NCBI RefSeq assembly: GCF_000473105.1
Contig: NZ_KI421498.1
Span: forward strand, 2,698,009 to 2,762,008
Direction: 5' to 3'
DNA: 64,000 nucleotides
Source: Phaeobacter inhibens DSM 16374
GTDB taxonomy: Bacteria; Pseudomonadota; Alphaproteobacteria; Rhodobacterales; Rhodobacteraceae
A model generated the notes under the pieces. It searched no databases and had not been told where the DNA came from. It saw only the letters and a list, made by a program, of their open reading frames with translations. Shown piece by piece: positions 8,306 to 17,382 of this stretch. The position numbers and the translations under genes are program-made. Each line of letters begins with the position of its first letter. Within the stretch, counting starts at the first letter, position 1.

Positions 8306-8404
8306 CCCTTGCTACCCTTTTACCACGGGCAGCGTATTGGCCAAACGGCGCAGAAGGATGATCACCTATCCTTAAGTATAGGAGCGGCCAATTTTCGACA
8401 TGTT

Positions 8405-9151
8405 TTAGCGTGGTTTGGTGCTTGCGGTGACGTAGTTGACACTCAGGTCTCGCTCCGAGAGTGACCAGCTCCAGAACACAGGGTTGAAGACGAATCCCTT
8501 GCGATCAACCGGCGTCAATCCAGATTTTGTCAACAGGTCGAATAATTCATCGGGGGTGATGAACTTCGACCATTCATGGGTGCCGCGCGGCAGCCAGCGC
8601 ATCACCACCTCTGCGCCAAAGATGGCCATGGCGTAGCTTTTGGGATTGCGGTTGATGGTAGAGCAGATCTGCAATCCGCCGGGTTTCAGCAATTGCCGTG
8701 TGGCGGTCAGATAGCTAAGCGGGTCGGCCACATGTTCGACCACTTCCATATTCAGGACCACATCGAACTGTTCGCCCGCTTCGGCCAGTGCCTCAGCTGT
8801 AGTATGGCGATAGTCGATATCCAGTCCGGATTGCTGCGCGTGGACCTGCGCAACCGGGATATTCCCGGCTGCAGCATCTGCACCGACGACGTCCGCTCCC
8901 AAGCGCGCCATGGGTTCGCTCAGCAGGCCGCCACCACAACCGACATCAAGCAAACGCAGACCTGAAAATGGCGCATCCGACGACAGGTCACGGTCGAATT
9001 CTGCTGCGATCTGCTGCGTGATGTAGTCCAGGCGACAGGGGTTCAACATATGCAGCGGTTTGAATTTTCCGGTCGGATCCCACCATTCAGCAGCCATGGC
9101 TTCGAATTTTGCGATCTCGGACGGATCTACCGTGGATTGAGGCGCTTGCAT
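8405..9151 (-). CDS. ubiG: Ubiquinone biosynthesis O-methyltransferase
   Basis: This 248-aa class I methyltransferase carries out the two O-methylations of ubiquinone synthesis at the membrane face. The N-terminal [19 protein letters not shown] is the UbiG signature, the SAM motif is [16 protein letters not shown] (about residues 68-83), and the post-core [14 protein letters not shown] follows. Length matches the family. It is convergent with marR and divergent from pip; the 49-bp gap to pip must hold both sets of expression signals. Confidence 0.96.
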   Translation of the reverse strand: MQAPQSTVDPSEIAKFEAMAAEWWDPTGKFKPLHMLNPCRLDYITQQIAAEFDRDLSSDAPFSGLRLLDVGCGGGLLSEPMARLGADVVGADAAAGNIPVAQVHAQQSGLDIDYRHTTAEALAEAGEQFDVVLNMEVVEHVADPLSYLTATRQLLKPGGLQICSTINRNPKSYAMAIFGAEVVMRWLPRGTHEWSKFITPDELFDLLTKSGLTPVDRKGFVFNPVFWSWSLSERDLSVNYVTASTKPR

Positions 9152-9200
9152 TCCTGTCTCCGTGTGTTCTTTTATCAGTCAGGACTAAGTTAGGTCAGTA

Positions 9201-10181
9201 ATGGACAAATACCCGTATCAAAAGCGCGCAGTGCAGTATTTGTACCCGCCCATCGAACCCTTCGACCAGCGTATGATCGATGTTGGGCAGGGGCACCATA
9301 TCTATATGGAGCAAAGCGGCAATCCGGATGGCACCCCTGTGGTGGTCTGTCACGGGGGGCCGGGTGGCGGATCCAGCCCCGCGATGCGGAGGTATTTTGA
9401 TCCGGAGCGTTACAGGATTATCCTGTTCGATCAGCGGGGGTGCGGACGGTCGCGGCCACATGCCTCCTGCGAGGACAACACAACCTGGCATCTGGTCGCG
9501 GATATGGAGATCATTCGACGCCTGATCGGAGTGTCGCAATGGATGGTGTTCGGTGGCAGCTGGGGGGCGACGCTATCGTTGATCTATGCCCAGACCCATC
9601 CGGAGAGGGTGCGCCAGCTGATCCTGCGGGGCGTGTTCCTGATGACCAAGTCGGAGTTGGACTGGTTCTATGGGGGCGGCGCCGGTCGGTTCTGGCCGGA
9701 AACCTGGTCGCGATTTGTCTCGCTGATACCGGACGATGAGCGTAGCGACCTGATCGCGGCCTATAATCGGCGATTGTTTTCTGGCGATATGGCAGAAGAG
9801 ATTCGGTTCGGTCGGGCTTGGTCGGCGTGGGAGAATGCACTGGCCTCTATCCATTCCAACGGCGTTTCAGGGGAAAGCCCCGGTGATTACGCCCGCGCCT
9901 TTGCCCGGTTGGAGAATCACTATTTCATCAATGGCGGATTTCTGGATTACGACGGTCAGATCTTCGCCAATATGGGTCGCATATCGCATATTCCGGGCGT
10001 AATCGTTCAGGGGCGGTATGACATGATCTGCCCACCGACCTCGGCCTGGCGGTTGAAGGAGCTGTGGCCAAATGCAGAGTTGAAGATGGTGCGTAATGCC
10101 GGCCATGCTCTCTCGGAACCGGGAATCAGCGCGGAACTGGTGCGCGCGATGGACCAGATTGCCGAGGAGCAGGAGCCATGA
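9201..10181 (+). CDS. pip: Prolyl aminopeptidase (S33 family)
   Basis: A 326-aa alpha/beta-hydrolase that removes N-terminal proline from peptides in the cytoplasm. HGGPGGG (residues 52-58) forms the oxyanion region, GGSWGATL contains the nucleophilic Ser (about residue 115), GRYDMICPP gives the Asp and NAGHALSEPG the His. The pattern and length are those of the classic proline iminopeptidases. The 3' end overlaps the next gene by ATGA, so the two are likely translated together; this links peptide trimming to a peptide-type binding protein. Confidence 0.95.
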   Translation: MDKYPYQKRAVQYLYPPIEPFDQRMIDVGQGHHIYMEQSGNPDGTPVVVCHGGPGGGSSPAMRRYFDPERYRIILFDQRGCGRSRPHASCEDNTTWHLVADMEIIRRLIGVSQWMVFGGSWGATLSLIYAQTHPERVRQLILRGVFLMTKSELDWFYGGGAGRFWPETWSRFVSLIPDDERSDLIAAYNRRLFSGDMAEEIRFGRAWSAWENALASIHSNGVSGESPGDYARAFARLENHYFINGGFLDYDGQIFANMGRISHIPGVIVQGRYDMICPPTSAWRLKELWPNAELKMVRNAGHALSEPGISAELVRAMDQIAEEQEP

Positions 10182-11023
10182 CACGGATCGACAGACGTGC
10201 GTTGTTCACATCGGGTGCAGCTGCGGCGTTGCTGGCTGCCACCGGTGCGGCGCTTGCAGATGCCCCTCGGTCGGGGGGAATCCTGCGATTGGCTGTACCA
10301 CGGGATGGCGATCTGATGGATCATGTGGCCCGTGGTGCTGTCTTTGATACGCTGACGGAAATCGGCCCGGATGGGTCATTGCGCCCTGAGTTGGCCACCC
10401 GTTGGAGCAGCAGCCCGGATGCGCGGATCTGGCGTTTTGATATCCGGTCCGATGTGACATTTCATAGTGGGGCGCAGCTGCAGGCTCAGGATGTGGCCGC
10501 CAGCCTGCGCAACAGCGTTATTGAAGCCGATCACGGGGCGCAGATTGAGGTGCTTGCTCAGGACAGTATCCAGATTGCGCTGGGCGCCTCGAACCCGCAT
10601 CTTCCCTATCTGCTGGCAGATGGCCGTTTTTCGATCGCTGCGGGCGGAGAGGTTTCGTGTGATCTCTCTGTGGCAGATGGGACCGGGTGCTACCGGGTGG
10701 ACCGCGCGCGCGCTGGCCGCGATTTTCGGGCGACTCGGGTGACGGATCACTACAAATCGGGTCAGGCAGGCTGGGTCGATACCGTTGAGCTGATTGTGAT
10801 TCCTGATGCAGGGGTTCGGGCAGAGGCCTTGCGGGAGGGGTACGTTGATGTCGCCGCCTTACCTGCGCCTGACGGGTTGTTGTCGCGCGGCAGTTTTCAC
10901 TATCATCCATCGGCGAGCGATATGGCCTTGGCGGCACGTCGGGATGTGGGCCTGCCGCGCAGGATAGGTGCCCGCTCAGCGCTGGATGATGGCCGTATCG
11001 CTGAGCGCTGGTGGCGTGTCTGA
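10178..11023 (+). CDS. Short family-5 extracellular solute-binding protein (peptide/nickel type)
   Basis: Only 281 aa, against about 500 for normal family-5 binding proteins. The N-terminus has a twin-arginine-like signal, DRRALFTSGAAAALLAA, cut near ALADA. SGGILRLAVPRDGD, FDTLTEIGPDGSLRPELATRW and FDIRSDVTFHSG are the usual opening of the OppA/DppA fold. Residues 120-250 cover a shortened remainder, and most of the C-terminal lobe is missing. The 200 bases downstream encode no continuation, so this is not a simple frameshift near the end. No ABC permease or ATPase adjoins it. It may be a reduced sensor or scavenger, or a decayed importer component. Confidence 0.8.
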   Translation: MTRIDRRALFTSGAAAALLAATGAALADAPRSGGILRLAVPRDGDLMDHVARGAVFDTLTEIGPDGSLRPELATRWSSSPDARIWRFDIRSDVTFHSGAQLQAQDVAASLRNSVIEADHGAQIEVLAQDSIQIALGASNPHLPYLLADGRFSIAAGGEVSCDLSVADGTGCYRVDRARAGRDFRATRVTDHYKSGQAGWVDTVELIVIPDAGVRAEALREGYVDVAALPAPDGLLSRGSFHYHPSASDMALAARRDVGLPRRIGARSALDDGRIAERWWRV

Positions 11024-11171
11024 TTGGTGAAACTATGAGGTCTTGCTTGCGGTGCGGAAGGTGACTGGAGGGCGACAGGGATCTGCCCCTTGCAGTTTGA
11101 CCTGAGACGGCGTATATGCCTGTCGTAACAGCGGCGCGTCGGGTTTGCCCCTCAGCTCCACCGGAAAATTC

Positions 11172-11196
11172 AACGGGCCGCGCGCCCGTTTTTTTG
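11172..11196 (+). terminator. Intrinsic terminator between the pip operon and rimP
   Basis: Arms AACGGGC (11172-11178) and GCCCGTT (11184-11190) enclose a 5-base loop and are followed by five more T. It ends the pip transcript, or, if the rimP promoter lies upstream, it would act as a leader attenuator; the sequence does not decide. The rest of 11024-11223 shows no gene. Confidence 0.75.
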
Positions 11197-11223
11197 TGCC
11201 CGAATCACTGATCTGGAATTCGT

Positions 11224-11814
11224 ATGACCAATGACCTGATAGCCAAGGCAGCCATCGACCGGCGGCTTGCCGAGATCATCACTCCGGTGATCGAAGATCT
11301 CGGTTTTGAGCTGGTGCGTATTCGGCTGATGTCCGGCAAGACCACCACGCTGCAAATCATGGCAGACAAGCCTGACGGCGGCATTGAGGTTGATGGCTGC
11401 GCCGAAATCTCCAATGCGGTCAGCGCGACGCTGGACGTGGAGGATCCGATCCTCGACAGCTATGCACTGGAGGTCTCCAGCCCCGGTATTGACCGCCCTC
11501 TGACACGCCTCAAGGACTTCGAGATGTTCGAAGGCTATGAGGCCAAGATTGAAACCAGCGAGCTGATCGATGGCCGTCGCCGTTTCAAGGGCGAGCTGGC
11601 GGGTGTCGAGGATGATGAAGTTCTGATCAATATCGAAGAACATGGCGAGACTATCACCATCGGCTTGAAATTTGATTGGTTGAGCGACGCCAAACTGGTT
11701 CTGACCGACGATCTGATCAAAGAAATGCTGCGCCAGCGCAAAGCTGCGGGCACCCTGAACGAAGACGCATTCGACGAAATCGAGGCCGATGGGTCCGAAG
11801 AGGAGAAAAAGTAA
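11224..11814 (+). CDS. rimP: Ribosome maturation factor RimP
   Basis: A 196-aa cytoplasmic protein needed for 30S subunit maturation. [16 protein letters not shown] (about residues 20-35) and [21 protein letters not shown] (about 81-100) are the family signatures. The C-terminus is extended with acidic residues, as in other alphaproteobacteria. Its last base is shared with the nusA start codon, so translation is probably coupled. It leads the rimP-nusA-ylxR-infB operon. Confidence 0.95.
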   Translation: MTNDLIAKAAIDRRLAEIITPVIEDLGFELVRIRLMSGKTTTLQIMADKPDGGIEVDGCAEISNAVSATLDVEDPILDSYALEVSSPGIDRPLTRLKDFEMFEGYEAKIETSELIDGRRRFKGELAGVEDDEVLINIEEHGETITIGLKFDWLSDAKLVLTDDLIKEMLRQRKAAGTLNEDAFDEIEADGSEEEKK

Positions 11815-13439
11815 TGGCTATCACATCAGCAAACCAGTTGGAGCTTCTGCAGACCGCAGAAGCCGTGGCGCGCGAAAAGATGATCGACCCCGGTTTGGTT
11901 GTCGATGCGATGGAAGAGAGCCTGGCGCGGGCCGCCAAGAGCCGCTACGGCAGCGAAATGGATATCCGTGTATCCATCGACCGCAAGACTGGTCGTGCGA
12001 CCTTTACCCGCGTCCGCACCGTGGTCGAAGATGACGCGCTGGAGAACTACCAGGCGGAATTGACTGTTGAGCAGGCCAAGCAATATATGGCCGATCCGTC
12101 GGTTGGCGATGTTTTCGTCGAGGAAGTGCCTCCGGTCGAAATGGGCCGTATTGCCGCCCAGTCCGCCAAGCAGGTGATCCTGCAAAAGGTGCGCGAAGCT
12201 GAGCGTGATCGTCAGTACGAAGAATTCAAGGATCGCGCCGGCACCATCATCAATGGTCTGGTTAAGCGCGAAGAATATGGCAATGTCATCGTCGATGTGG
12301 GCGCTGGCGAAGCCATCCTGCGCCGCAACGAGAAAATTGGCCGCGAGAGCTACCGCCCCAATGATCGGATCCGCTGCTTCATCAAGGATGTGCGCCGTGA
12401 GCCCCGTGGCCCGCAGATCTTCCTGTCGCGGACCGCGCCGGAATTCATGGCTGAGCTGTTCAAGATGGAAGTGCCGGAAATCTATGACGGTGTGATTGAA
12501 ATCAAGGCCGTGGCCCGGGATCCGGGTTCGCGCGCGAAGATTGCTGTGATCAGCTATGATGGCTCCATCGACCCGGTTGGCGCCTGTGTCGGTATGCGCG
12601 GTTCGCGTGTGCAGGCTGTGGTCAATGAGCTGCAGGGTGAAAAGATCGACATCATCCCCTGGAATGAAGATCAGCCGACCTTCCTTGTGAACGCGTTGCA
12701 GCCTGCGGAAGTGTCCAAGGTTGTACTGGATGAAGAAGCCGGCAAGATCGAAGTTGTGGTCCCCGAAGAGCAGCTGTCGCTGGCCATCGGCCGTCGTGGC
12801 CAGAACGTGCGTCTGGCATCCCAGCTGACCGCGCTGGATATCGACATCATGACCGAGGAAGAAGAATCGGCCCGTCGCCAGAAGGAATTCGAGGCGCGCA
12901 CCAAGCTGTTCATGGAAACACTGGATCTGGACGAGTTCTTCGCTCAGTTGCTGGTTTCCGAAGGCTTCACCAACCTCGAAGAGGTTGCCTATGTCGAGCT
13001 GGATGAATTGCTGGTCATCGACGGCGTTGACGAAGGCACCGCACAAGAGCTGCAGGCCCGTGCTGCTGACTATCTGGAAGCGCAGGCGAAGGCAGCAATT
13101 GATGCGGCCCGTGCCTTGGGTGTTGAGGATAGCCTGATTGACTTTGACGGTCTGACGCCCCAAATGGTTGAAGCGTTGGCCAAGGATGGCATCAAGACGC
13201 TGGAAGATTTCGCCACCTGCGCGGATTGGGAACTGGCCGGCGGCTGGACCACCAACAAAGGTGAGCGCGTCAAGGATGACGGCATTCTGGAACCATTTGA
13301 TGTGTCGCTGGAAGACGCCCAGACCCTTGTCATGACTGCCCGCGTTTTGCTGGGTTGGGTGGATCCCACCGAACTGGAAGCGGACGCTGAAGAAGACGCC
13401 GACATCGAAGGCGGCGAAGCAGAAGAGGGCGAAGCCTGA
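11814..13439 (+). CDS. nusA: Transcription termination/antitermination factor NusA
   Basis: The chosen ATG at 11814 gives 541 aa beginning [18 protein letters not shown], the normal alphaproteobacterial NusA start; a reading from 11676 would run through rimP. Order: N-terminal RNA-polymerase-binding domain (1-125), S1 domain (about 130-200), two KH domains (about 200-345, with IDPVGACVGMRGSRVQ and LSLAIGRRGQNVRLA), then helix-hairpin-helix repeats (about 365-500). The tail is very acidic. It controls pausing, termination and antitermination. Confidence 0.97.
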   Translation: MAITSANQLELLQTAEAVAREKMIDPGLVVDAMEESLARAAKSRYGSEMDIRVSIDRKTGRATFTRVRTVVEDDALENYQAELTVEQAKQYMADPSVGDVFVEEVPPVEMGRIAAQSAKQVILQKVREAERDRQYEEFKDRAGTIINGLVKREEYGNVIVDVGAGEAILRRNEKIGRESYRPNDRIRCFIKDVRREPRGPQIFLSRTAPEFMAELFKMEVPEIYDGVIEIKAVARDPGSRAKIAVISYDGSIDPVGACVGMRGSRVQAVVNELQGEKIDIIPWNEDQPTFLVNALQPAEVSKVVLDEEAGKIEVVVPEEQLSLAIGRRGQNVRLASQLTALDIDIMTEEEESARRQKEFEARTKLFMETLDLDEFFAQLLVSEGFTNLEEVAYVELDELLVIDGVDEGTAQELQARAADYLEAQAKAAIDAARALGVEDSLIDFDGLTPQMVEALAKDGIKTLEDFATCADWELAGGWTTNKGERVKDDGILEPFDVSLEDAQTLVMTARVLLGWVDPTELEADAEEDADIEGGEAEEGEA

Positions 13440-13465
13440 TATCAGGCCTCGCAGCGAGGGTAGCA

Positions 13466-14086
13466 ATGGCACGCGGTGGCAGTGACAAAGACCGGTCCGA
13501 TGGACCGGAGCGGAAATGTCTGGCAACAGGCGAGATTCAGCCCAAGGAAGGGCTGATCCGCTTCGTTGTTGGCCCCGAAGGTCAGGTGGTTCCTGACGTG
13601 ATGGGTAAGTTGCCCGGGCGTGGGGTCTATGTGACTTCAACCGAGGTTGCGCTTCGCACCGCGATAAAGAAGAAACTCTTTGCGCGCGGTTTCAAGGCTC
13701 CGGTGACGGTGCCCGATGGGCTGGAAGATGAAATCAAAGGTCAGGTGCTGCGGCGCCTGATCGAACTGATCAGCCTGGCGCGCAAGTCGGGTGATGCGGT
13801 CTCTGGCTACGAGAAGGTCAAGGACTGGCTGGCCAAGGAACACGCTCGTGTCTTGATTCAGGCTTCGGATGGATCGGGACGGGGCAAATCAAAATTAAGC
13901 ACGCCGCACCGTGGGAAATTCATCGGATGCCTCACTGCGGATGAGCTGGGCATGGCCTTTGGGCGCCAAACTGTGATACATGCGGCGCTGGCCTCTGGTG
14001 GACTCGGCAAACGTGTTGTAGAGGAAGCGCAACGACTACAAGGTTTGCGCGAAACGGTGGGCGGCAAGGGCCGCACGGAAGGATAA
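13466..14086 (+). CDS. YlxR-family RNA-binding protein with L7Ae-like C-terminal half
   Basis: A 206-aa protein. Residues about 14-95 are the YlxR (DUF448) fold with ERKCLATGE and LPGRGVYV. Residues about 100-195 resemble an L7Ae/Gadd45-type module, with [21 protein letters not shown] and [16 protein letters not shown]. This two-part form sits between nusA and infB in many alphaproteobacteria. YlxR proteins have been linked to RNA binding and to RNase P; the exact job here is unknown. Confidence 0.9.
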   Translation: MARGGSDKDRSDGPERKCLATGEIQPKEGLIRFVVGPEGQVVPDVMGKLPGRGVYVTSTEVALRTAIKKKLFARGFKAPVTVPDGLEDEIKGQVLRRLIELISLARKSGDAVSGYEKVKDWLAKEHARVLIQASDGSGRGKSKLSTPHRGKFIGCLTADELGMAFGRQTVIHAALASGGLGKRVVEEAQRLQGLRETVGGKGRTEG

Positions 14087-14094
14087 AGAGCTTT

Positions 14095-16578
14095 ATGAGC
14101 GATAGTGACGGCAAAAAGACGTTGGGTCTTCGTGGTGGTGGGTCCCGGCCCGGGAATGTGAAACAGAGCTTCAGCCACGGTCGGACCAAGAATGTCGTGG
14201 TGGAAACCAAGCGCAAACGCGTTGTGGTCCCCAAGCCGACCGCGACAAAAGGGGGCTCCGGTGCGACGCCCTCCGGCGACGCATCGCGGCGTCCGGCTGG
14301 CATCAGCGATGCAGAGATGGCGCGCCGTCTGAAGGCGTTGCAGGCCGCCAAGGCCCGCGAAGTGGAAGAAGCGCAGCAGCGCGAAGCTGAGGAAAAGGCC
14401 CGCGCTGAAGAGCGTGAGCGCCGCCGGGCTGAGCAGGAAGCCAAGGAACGTGAACAGCGCGAAGCTGAAGAGCGTGCCCGTCAGAAGGCCGAAGACGAAG
14501 AGCGTAAGCGCGTCGAAGCCGAAACCGCTGCAAAACGCGCAGCCTCTGACGCTGAAAAGAAAAAATCTGAACCAGCCGCGGCACGCCCGGCACCCGGCCC
14601 GTCCTCGCAGCCCCGCAAGGGTGACCGCGATCGCGACGACCGGCAAAACCGCAATGCCAAGGGTCGCAATGATGGTGGCGGTCGCCGCTCCGGGAAGCTG
14701 ACACTTGGTCAGGCCACCGGTGGCGAAGGCGGTCGTCAGCGCTCCATGGCGTCAATGAAGCGTAAGCAGGAGCGTGCGCGTCAGAAGGCGATGGGCTCGG
14801 TTGAGCGTGAAAAGGTGATCCGTGACGTCCAGCTGCCTGAGGCGATTGTTGTCTCTGAGCTGGCCAACCGGATGGCGGAACGCGTCGGCGAAGTAGTGAA
14901 ATCTCTGATGAACATGGGCATGATGGTCACGCAGAACCAGACCATTGATGCCGATACTGCCGAGTTGATCATCGAAGAATTTGGCCACAAAGTTGTCCGG
15001 GTTTCTGATTCGGATGTCGAAGACGTCATCAAAGAGGTCGAGGACAAGGACGAAGATCTGCAGTCGCGTCCGCCAGTGATTACCATCATGGGTCACGTTG
15101 ACCACGGCAAAACCTCGCTCTTGGACGCAATTCGCGATGCGCGGGTTGTTGCTGGCGAGGCCGGTGGCATCACCCAGCACATCGGTGCCTATCAGGTGAA
15201 AACCGAGGGTGGCGCTGTGCTGAGCTTCCTCGATACACCGGGTCACGCTGCCTTTACCTCCATGCGTTCGCGTGGGGCCCAGGTGACAGATATCGTGGTT
15301 CTGGTTGTTGCTGCTGACGATGCCGTGATGCCTCAGACGATTGAAGCGATCAACCACGCCAAGGCGGCGCAGGTTCCGATGATCGTTGCGATCAACAAGA
15401 TCGACAAACCGGCAGCTGACCCGAACAAGGTCCGCACCGATCTGCTGCAGCACGAAGTGATCGTGGAAGCCATGTCTGGTGAAGTCCAGGATGTCGAAGT
15501 CTCTGCCGTTACAGGTCAGGGTCTCGACGAACTGCTGGAAGCGATTGCGCTGCAGGCGGAAATTCTGGAACTGAAAGCCAACCCTGATCGTGCCGCCCAA
15601 GGTGCCGTGATCGAGGCGCAGCTGGATGTGGGCCGTGGCCCTGTTGCCACCGTTCTGGTTCAGAACGGGACGCTGCGTCAGGGCGATATCTTTGTGGTGG
15701 GTGAGCAATACGGTAAGGTCCGTGCGCTGATCAACGACAAGGGTGAGCGCGTGCAGGAAGCAGGCCCCTCGGTTCCGGTTGAGGTTCTTGGCCTTAACGG
15801 GACACCCGAAGCGGGCGATGTTCTGAACGTGACCGACACCGAGGCGCAGGCCCGTGAGATCGCTGAGTATCGTGAGCAGGCCGCGAAGGATAAGCGAGCT
15901 GCTGCGGGTGCCGCGACCACGCTGGAACAGCTGATGCAGAAGGCCAAGGAAGACGAGAACGTCTCTGAGCTGCCAATTCTGGTCAAGGCCGATGTGCAAG
16001 GCTCTGCCGAGGCTATCGTTCAGGCGATGGAAAAAATCGGCAACAACGAGGTGCGCGTGCGCGTGCTGCACTCGGGTGTCGGTGCGATCACCGAGACCGA
16101 TATCGGTCTGGCCGAAGCCTCCGGCGCGCCGGTTATGGGCTTCAACGTCCGTGCCAACACATCGGCGCGGAACTCTGCCAACCAGAAGGGTGTGGAGATC
16201 CGTTACTACTCGGTCATCTATGACCTTGTGGACGATGTGAAAGCTGCTGCATCGGGTCTGCTGTCCGCAGAAATCCGCGAGAACTTCATCGGCTACGCCG
16301 AGATCAAGGACGTCTTCAAAGTGTCCAACGTGGGCAAGGTTGCAGGTTGTCTGGTCACCGAAGGTGTGGCACGCCGCTCCGCCGGCGTCCGTCTGCTGCG
16401 CGACAACGTCGTGATCCACGAAGGCACGCTGAAGACTCTCAAACGCTTCAAGGACGAAGTGGCCGAGGTTCAGTCGGGTCAGGAATGCGGTATGGCGTTT
16501 GAAAACTACGATGATGTCCGCAAGGGTGATGTGATCGAGATTTTCGAGCGCGAGGAAGTGACCCGTACGCTCGATTGA
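14095..16578 (+). CDS. infB: Translation initiation factor IF-2
   Basis: An 827-aa GTPase that brings initiator tRNA to the 30S subunit. The first 240 residues are a low-complexity, highly charged Ala/Glu/Arg-rich region with long helical [11 protein letters not shown]-type repeats. The G domain starts near 325 with GHVDHGKTS, then DTPGHAAF and NKIDKP. Domains II and III and the C-terminal fMet-tRNA-binding domain follow. It ends the operon; a strong terminator follows 23 bases after the stop. It is not followed by rbfA here. Confidence 0.98.
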   Translation: MSDSDGKKTLGLRGGGSRPGNVKQSFSHGRTKNVVVETKRKRVVVPKPTATKGGSGATPSGDASRRPAGISDAEMARRLKALQAAKAREVEEAQQREAEEKARAEERERRRAEQEAKEREQREAEERARQKAEDEERKRVEAETAAKRAASDAEKKKSEPAAARPAPGPSSQPRKGDRDRDDRQNRNAKGRNDGGGRRSGKLTLGQATGGEGGRQRSMASMKRKQERARQKAMGSVEREKVIRDVQLPEAIVVSELANRMAERVGEVVKSLMNMGMMVTQNQTIDADTAELIIEEFGHKVVRVSDSDVEDVIKEVEDKDEDLQSRPPVITIMGHVDHGKTSLLDAIRDARVVAGEAGGITQHIGAYQVKTEGGAVLSFLDTPGHAAFTSMRSRGAQVTDIVVLVVAADDAVMPQTIEAINHAKAAQVPMIVAINKIDKPAADPNKVRTDLLQHEVIVEAMSGEVQDVEVSAVTGQGLDELLEAIALQAEILELKANPDRAAQGAVIEAQLDVGRGPVATVLVQNGTLRQGDIFVVGEQYGKVRALINDKGERVQEAGPSVPVEVLGLNGTPEAGDVLNVTDTEAQAREIAEYREQAAKDKRAAAGAATTLEQLMQKAKEDENVSELPILVKADVQGSAEAIVQAMEKIGNNEVRVRVLHSGVGAITETDIGLAEASGAPVMGFNVRANTSARNSANQKGVEIRYYSVIYDLVDDVKAAASGLLSAEIRENFIGYAEIKDVFKVSNVGKVAGCLVTEGVARRSAGVRLLRDNVVIHEGTLKTLKRFKDEVAEVQSGQECGMAFENYDDVRKGDVIEIFEREEVTRTLD

Positions 16579-16601
16579 TCGGTAATTCGACAATGAAAAT
16601 A

Positions 16602-16634
16602 AAAAACCCCGACCAATCTGGTCGGGGTTTTTTT
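16602..16634 (+). terminator. Terminator of the rimP-infB operon
   Basis: A long stem (AAAAACCCCGACCA paired with TGGTCGGGGTTTTT, loop about 4 bases) runs into T7. The A-rich 5' side would let it also stop transcription from the 44-aa gene on the other strand. Confidence 0.95.
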
Positions 16635-16687
16635 GTAGCAGGTTTGGGGAGGACAAACCCGCCAAGGAGGGGCTGTGTTGGTGCCTG

Positions 16688-16822
16688 TCAGGCCGCGCGG
16701 CTGACCGGTTCACCTTCGTAGGTTTTGTTGCCGACACGGACTGAGATCTTCCCATTGGGCAGGCTGCGCACAAACGTGCCCTGTATAAAAATGAACGCGC
16801 CCTGTTTGATTGTTCGGATCAT
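16688..16822 (-). CDS. Small conserved-looking protein, 44 aa
   Basis: A 44-codon reading frame that starts MIRTIKQGAFIFIQG and ends EPVSRAA. A clear ribosome site, AAAGGTGG, lies 8 bases before the ATG, and the gene ends close to the shared bidirectional terminator at 16602-16634. The product is basic and compact, with an alternating hydrophobic pattern typical of a small beta-sheet protein (ISVRVGNKTYEG). No signal peptide, cysteine or known motif. It lies between infB and mutT on the mutT strand, about 160 bases from mutT. The evidence for a gene is the ribosome site, context and amino-acid pattern; I do not know its function. Confidence 0.6.
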   Translation of the reverse strand: MIRTIKQGAFIFIQGTFVRSLPNGKISVRVGNKTYEGEPVSRAA

Positions 16823-16926
16823 GATCGCTGCCACCTTTGGTCGCCAAGACTTCAATAAATTACTTCCGCTTGGCTCTCAGGGTTGACGAAAAAAGTTAAC
16901 GATTGATTGATGGGCTGACCGCGACC

Positions 16927-16945
16927 CCGCCACAGAAGCTGGCGG
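16927..16945. other. Short hairpin near the mutT 3' end
   Basis: A 6-bp perfect stem (CCGCCA/TGGCGG) with a 7-base loop lies 39 bases beyond the mutT stop. No T run follows on the minus strand, so it is not a standard terminator. It could be an mRNA 3' end stabiliser. Confidence 0.3.
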
Positions 16946-16983
16946 AGCCATGCGATCGCACCGTAAAATAGGAAAATTCCCGG

Positions 16984-17382
16984 CTACAGCCAGTCTCGCA
17001 GGATCGGGATCAGCGGAATGTCAGCGGCTGGCATCGGGTAGTCGCGCAAGTTCTGCGCGCGCACCCACTTCAGGGTTTGCCCCTCTTTGGCTTGCGGGAT
17101 GCCTTCCCATTTACGGCAGGCAAACAGAGGCATGAGCAGATGAAAATCATCATAGCTGTGGCTGGCAAATGTCAGTGGCGCAAGGCAGGATTCCCAGGTG
17201 TTGATGCCAAGCTCTTCCTCCAACTCCCGGATCAATGCGGCCTCAGGGGTTTCGCCTGATTCAACCTTGCCGCCTGGGAATTCCCACAGACCAGCCATCG
17301 CTTTGCCCTCAGGGCGCTGCGCGAGCAGCACACGACCTTCGACATCAATCAGGGCGACGGCGGACACAAGAACCATCTTCAT
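16984..17382 (-). CDS. mutT: 8-oxo-dGTP diphosphatase (Nudix hydrolase)
   Basis: A 132-aa Nudix protein that cleans oxidised dGTP from the nucleotide pool. The Nudix box is at about residues 38-60: GGKVESGE, then REL, then EEELGI. LLAQRPEGKAMAGLWEFPGG is the MutT-type lead-in. Length is typical. The start overlaps the argJ stop by ATGA, so it is the last gene of the parvulin-argJ-mutT run. Confidence 0.94.
   Translation of the reverse strand: MKMVLVSAVALIDVEGRVLLAQRPEGKAMAGLWEFPGGKVESGETPEAALIRELEEELGINTWESCLAPLTFASHSYDDFHLLMPLFACRKWEGIPQAKEGQTLKWVRAQNLRDYPMPAADIPLIPILRDWL

Noticed and set aside
11024-11223. Possible tRNA before rimP, as in E. coli metY
   Set aside because: No T-loop or acceptor stem could be built; only a terminator hairpin is present.
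11826-13640. A 604-aa open frame antisense to nusA
   Set aside because: It is a codon-bias shadow of nusA on the other strand and has no ribosome site or family pattern.
14330-14570. Repetitive charged segment in infB as a possible DNA repeat
   Set aside because: Low-complexity Glu/Arg/Ala coding sequence is normal in alphaproteobacterial IF-2.
14752-16773. A 673-aa open frame antisense to infB
   Set aside because: Shadow of the infB frame; it crosses the strong terminator and has no recognisable domain.
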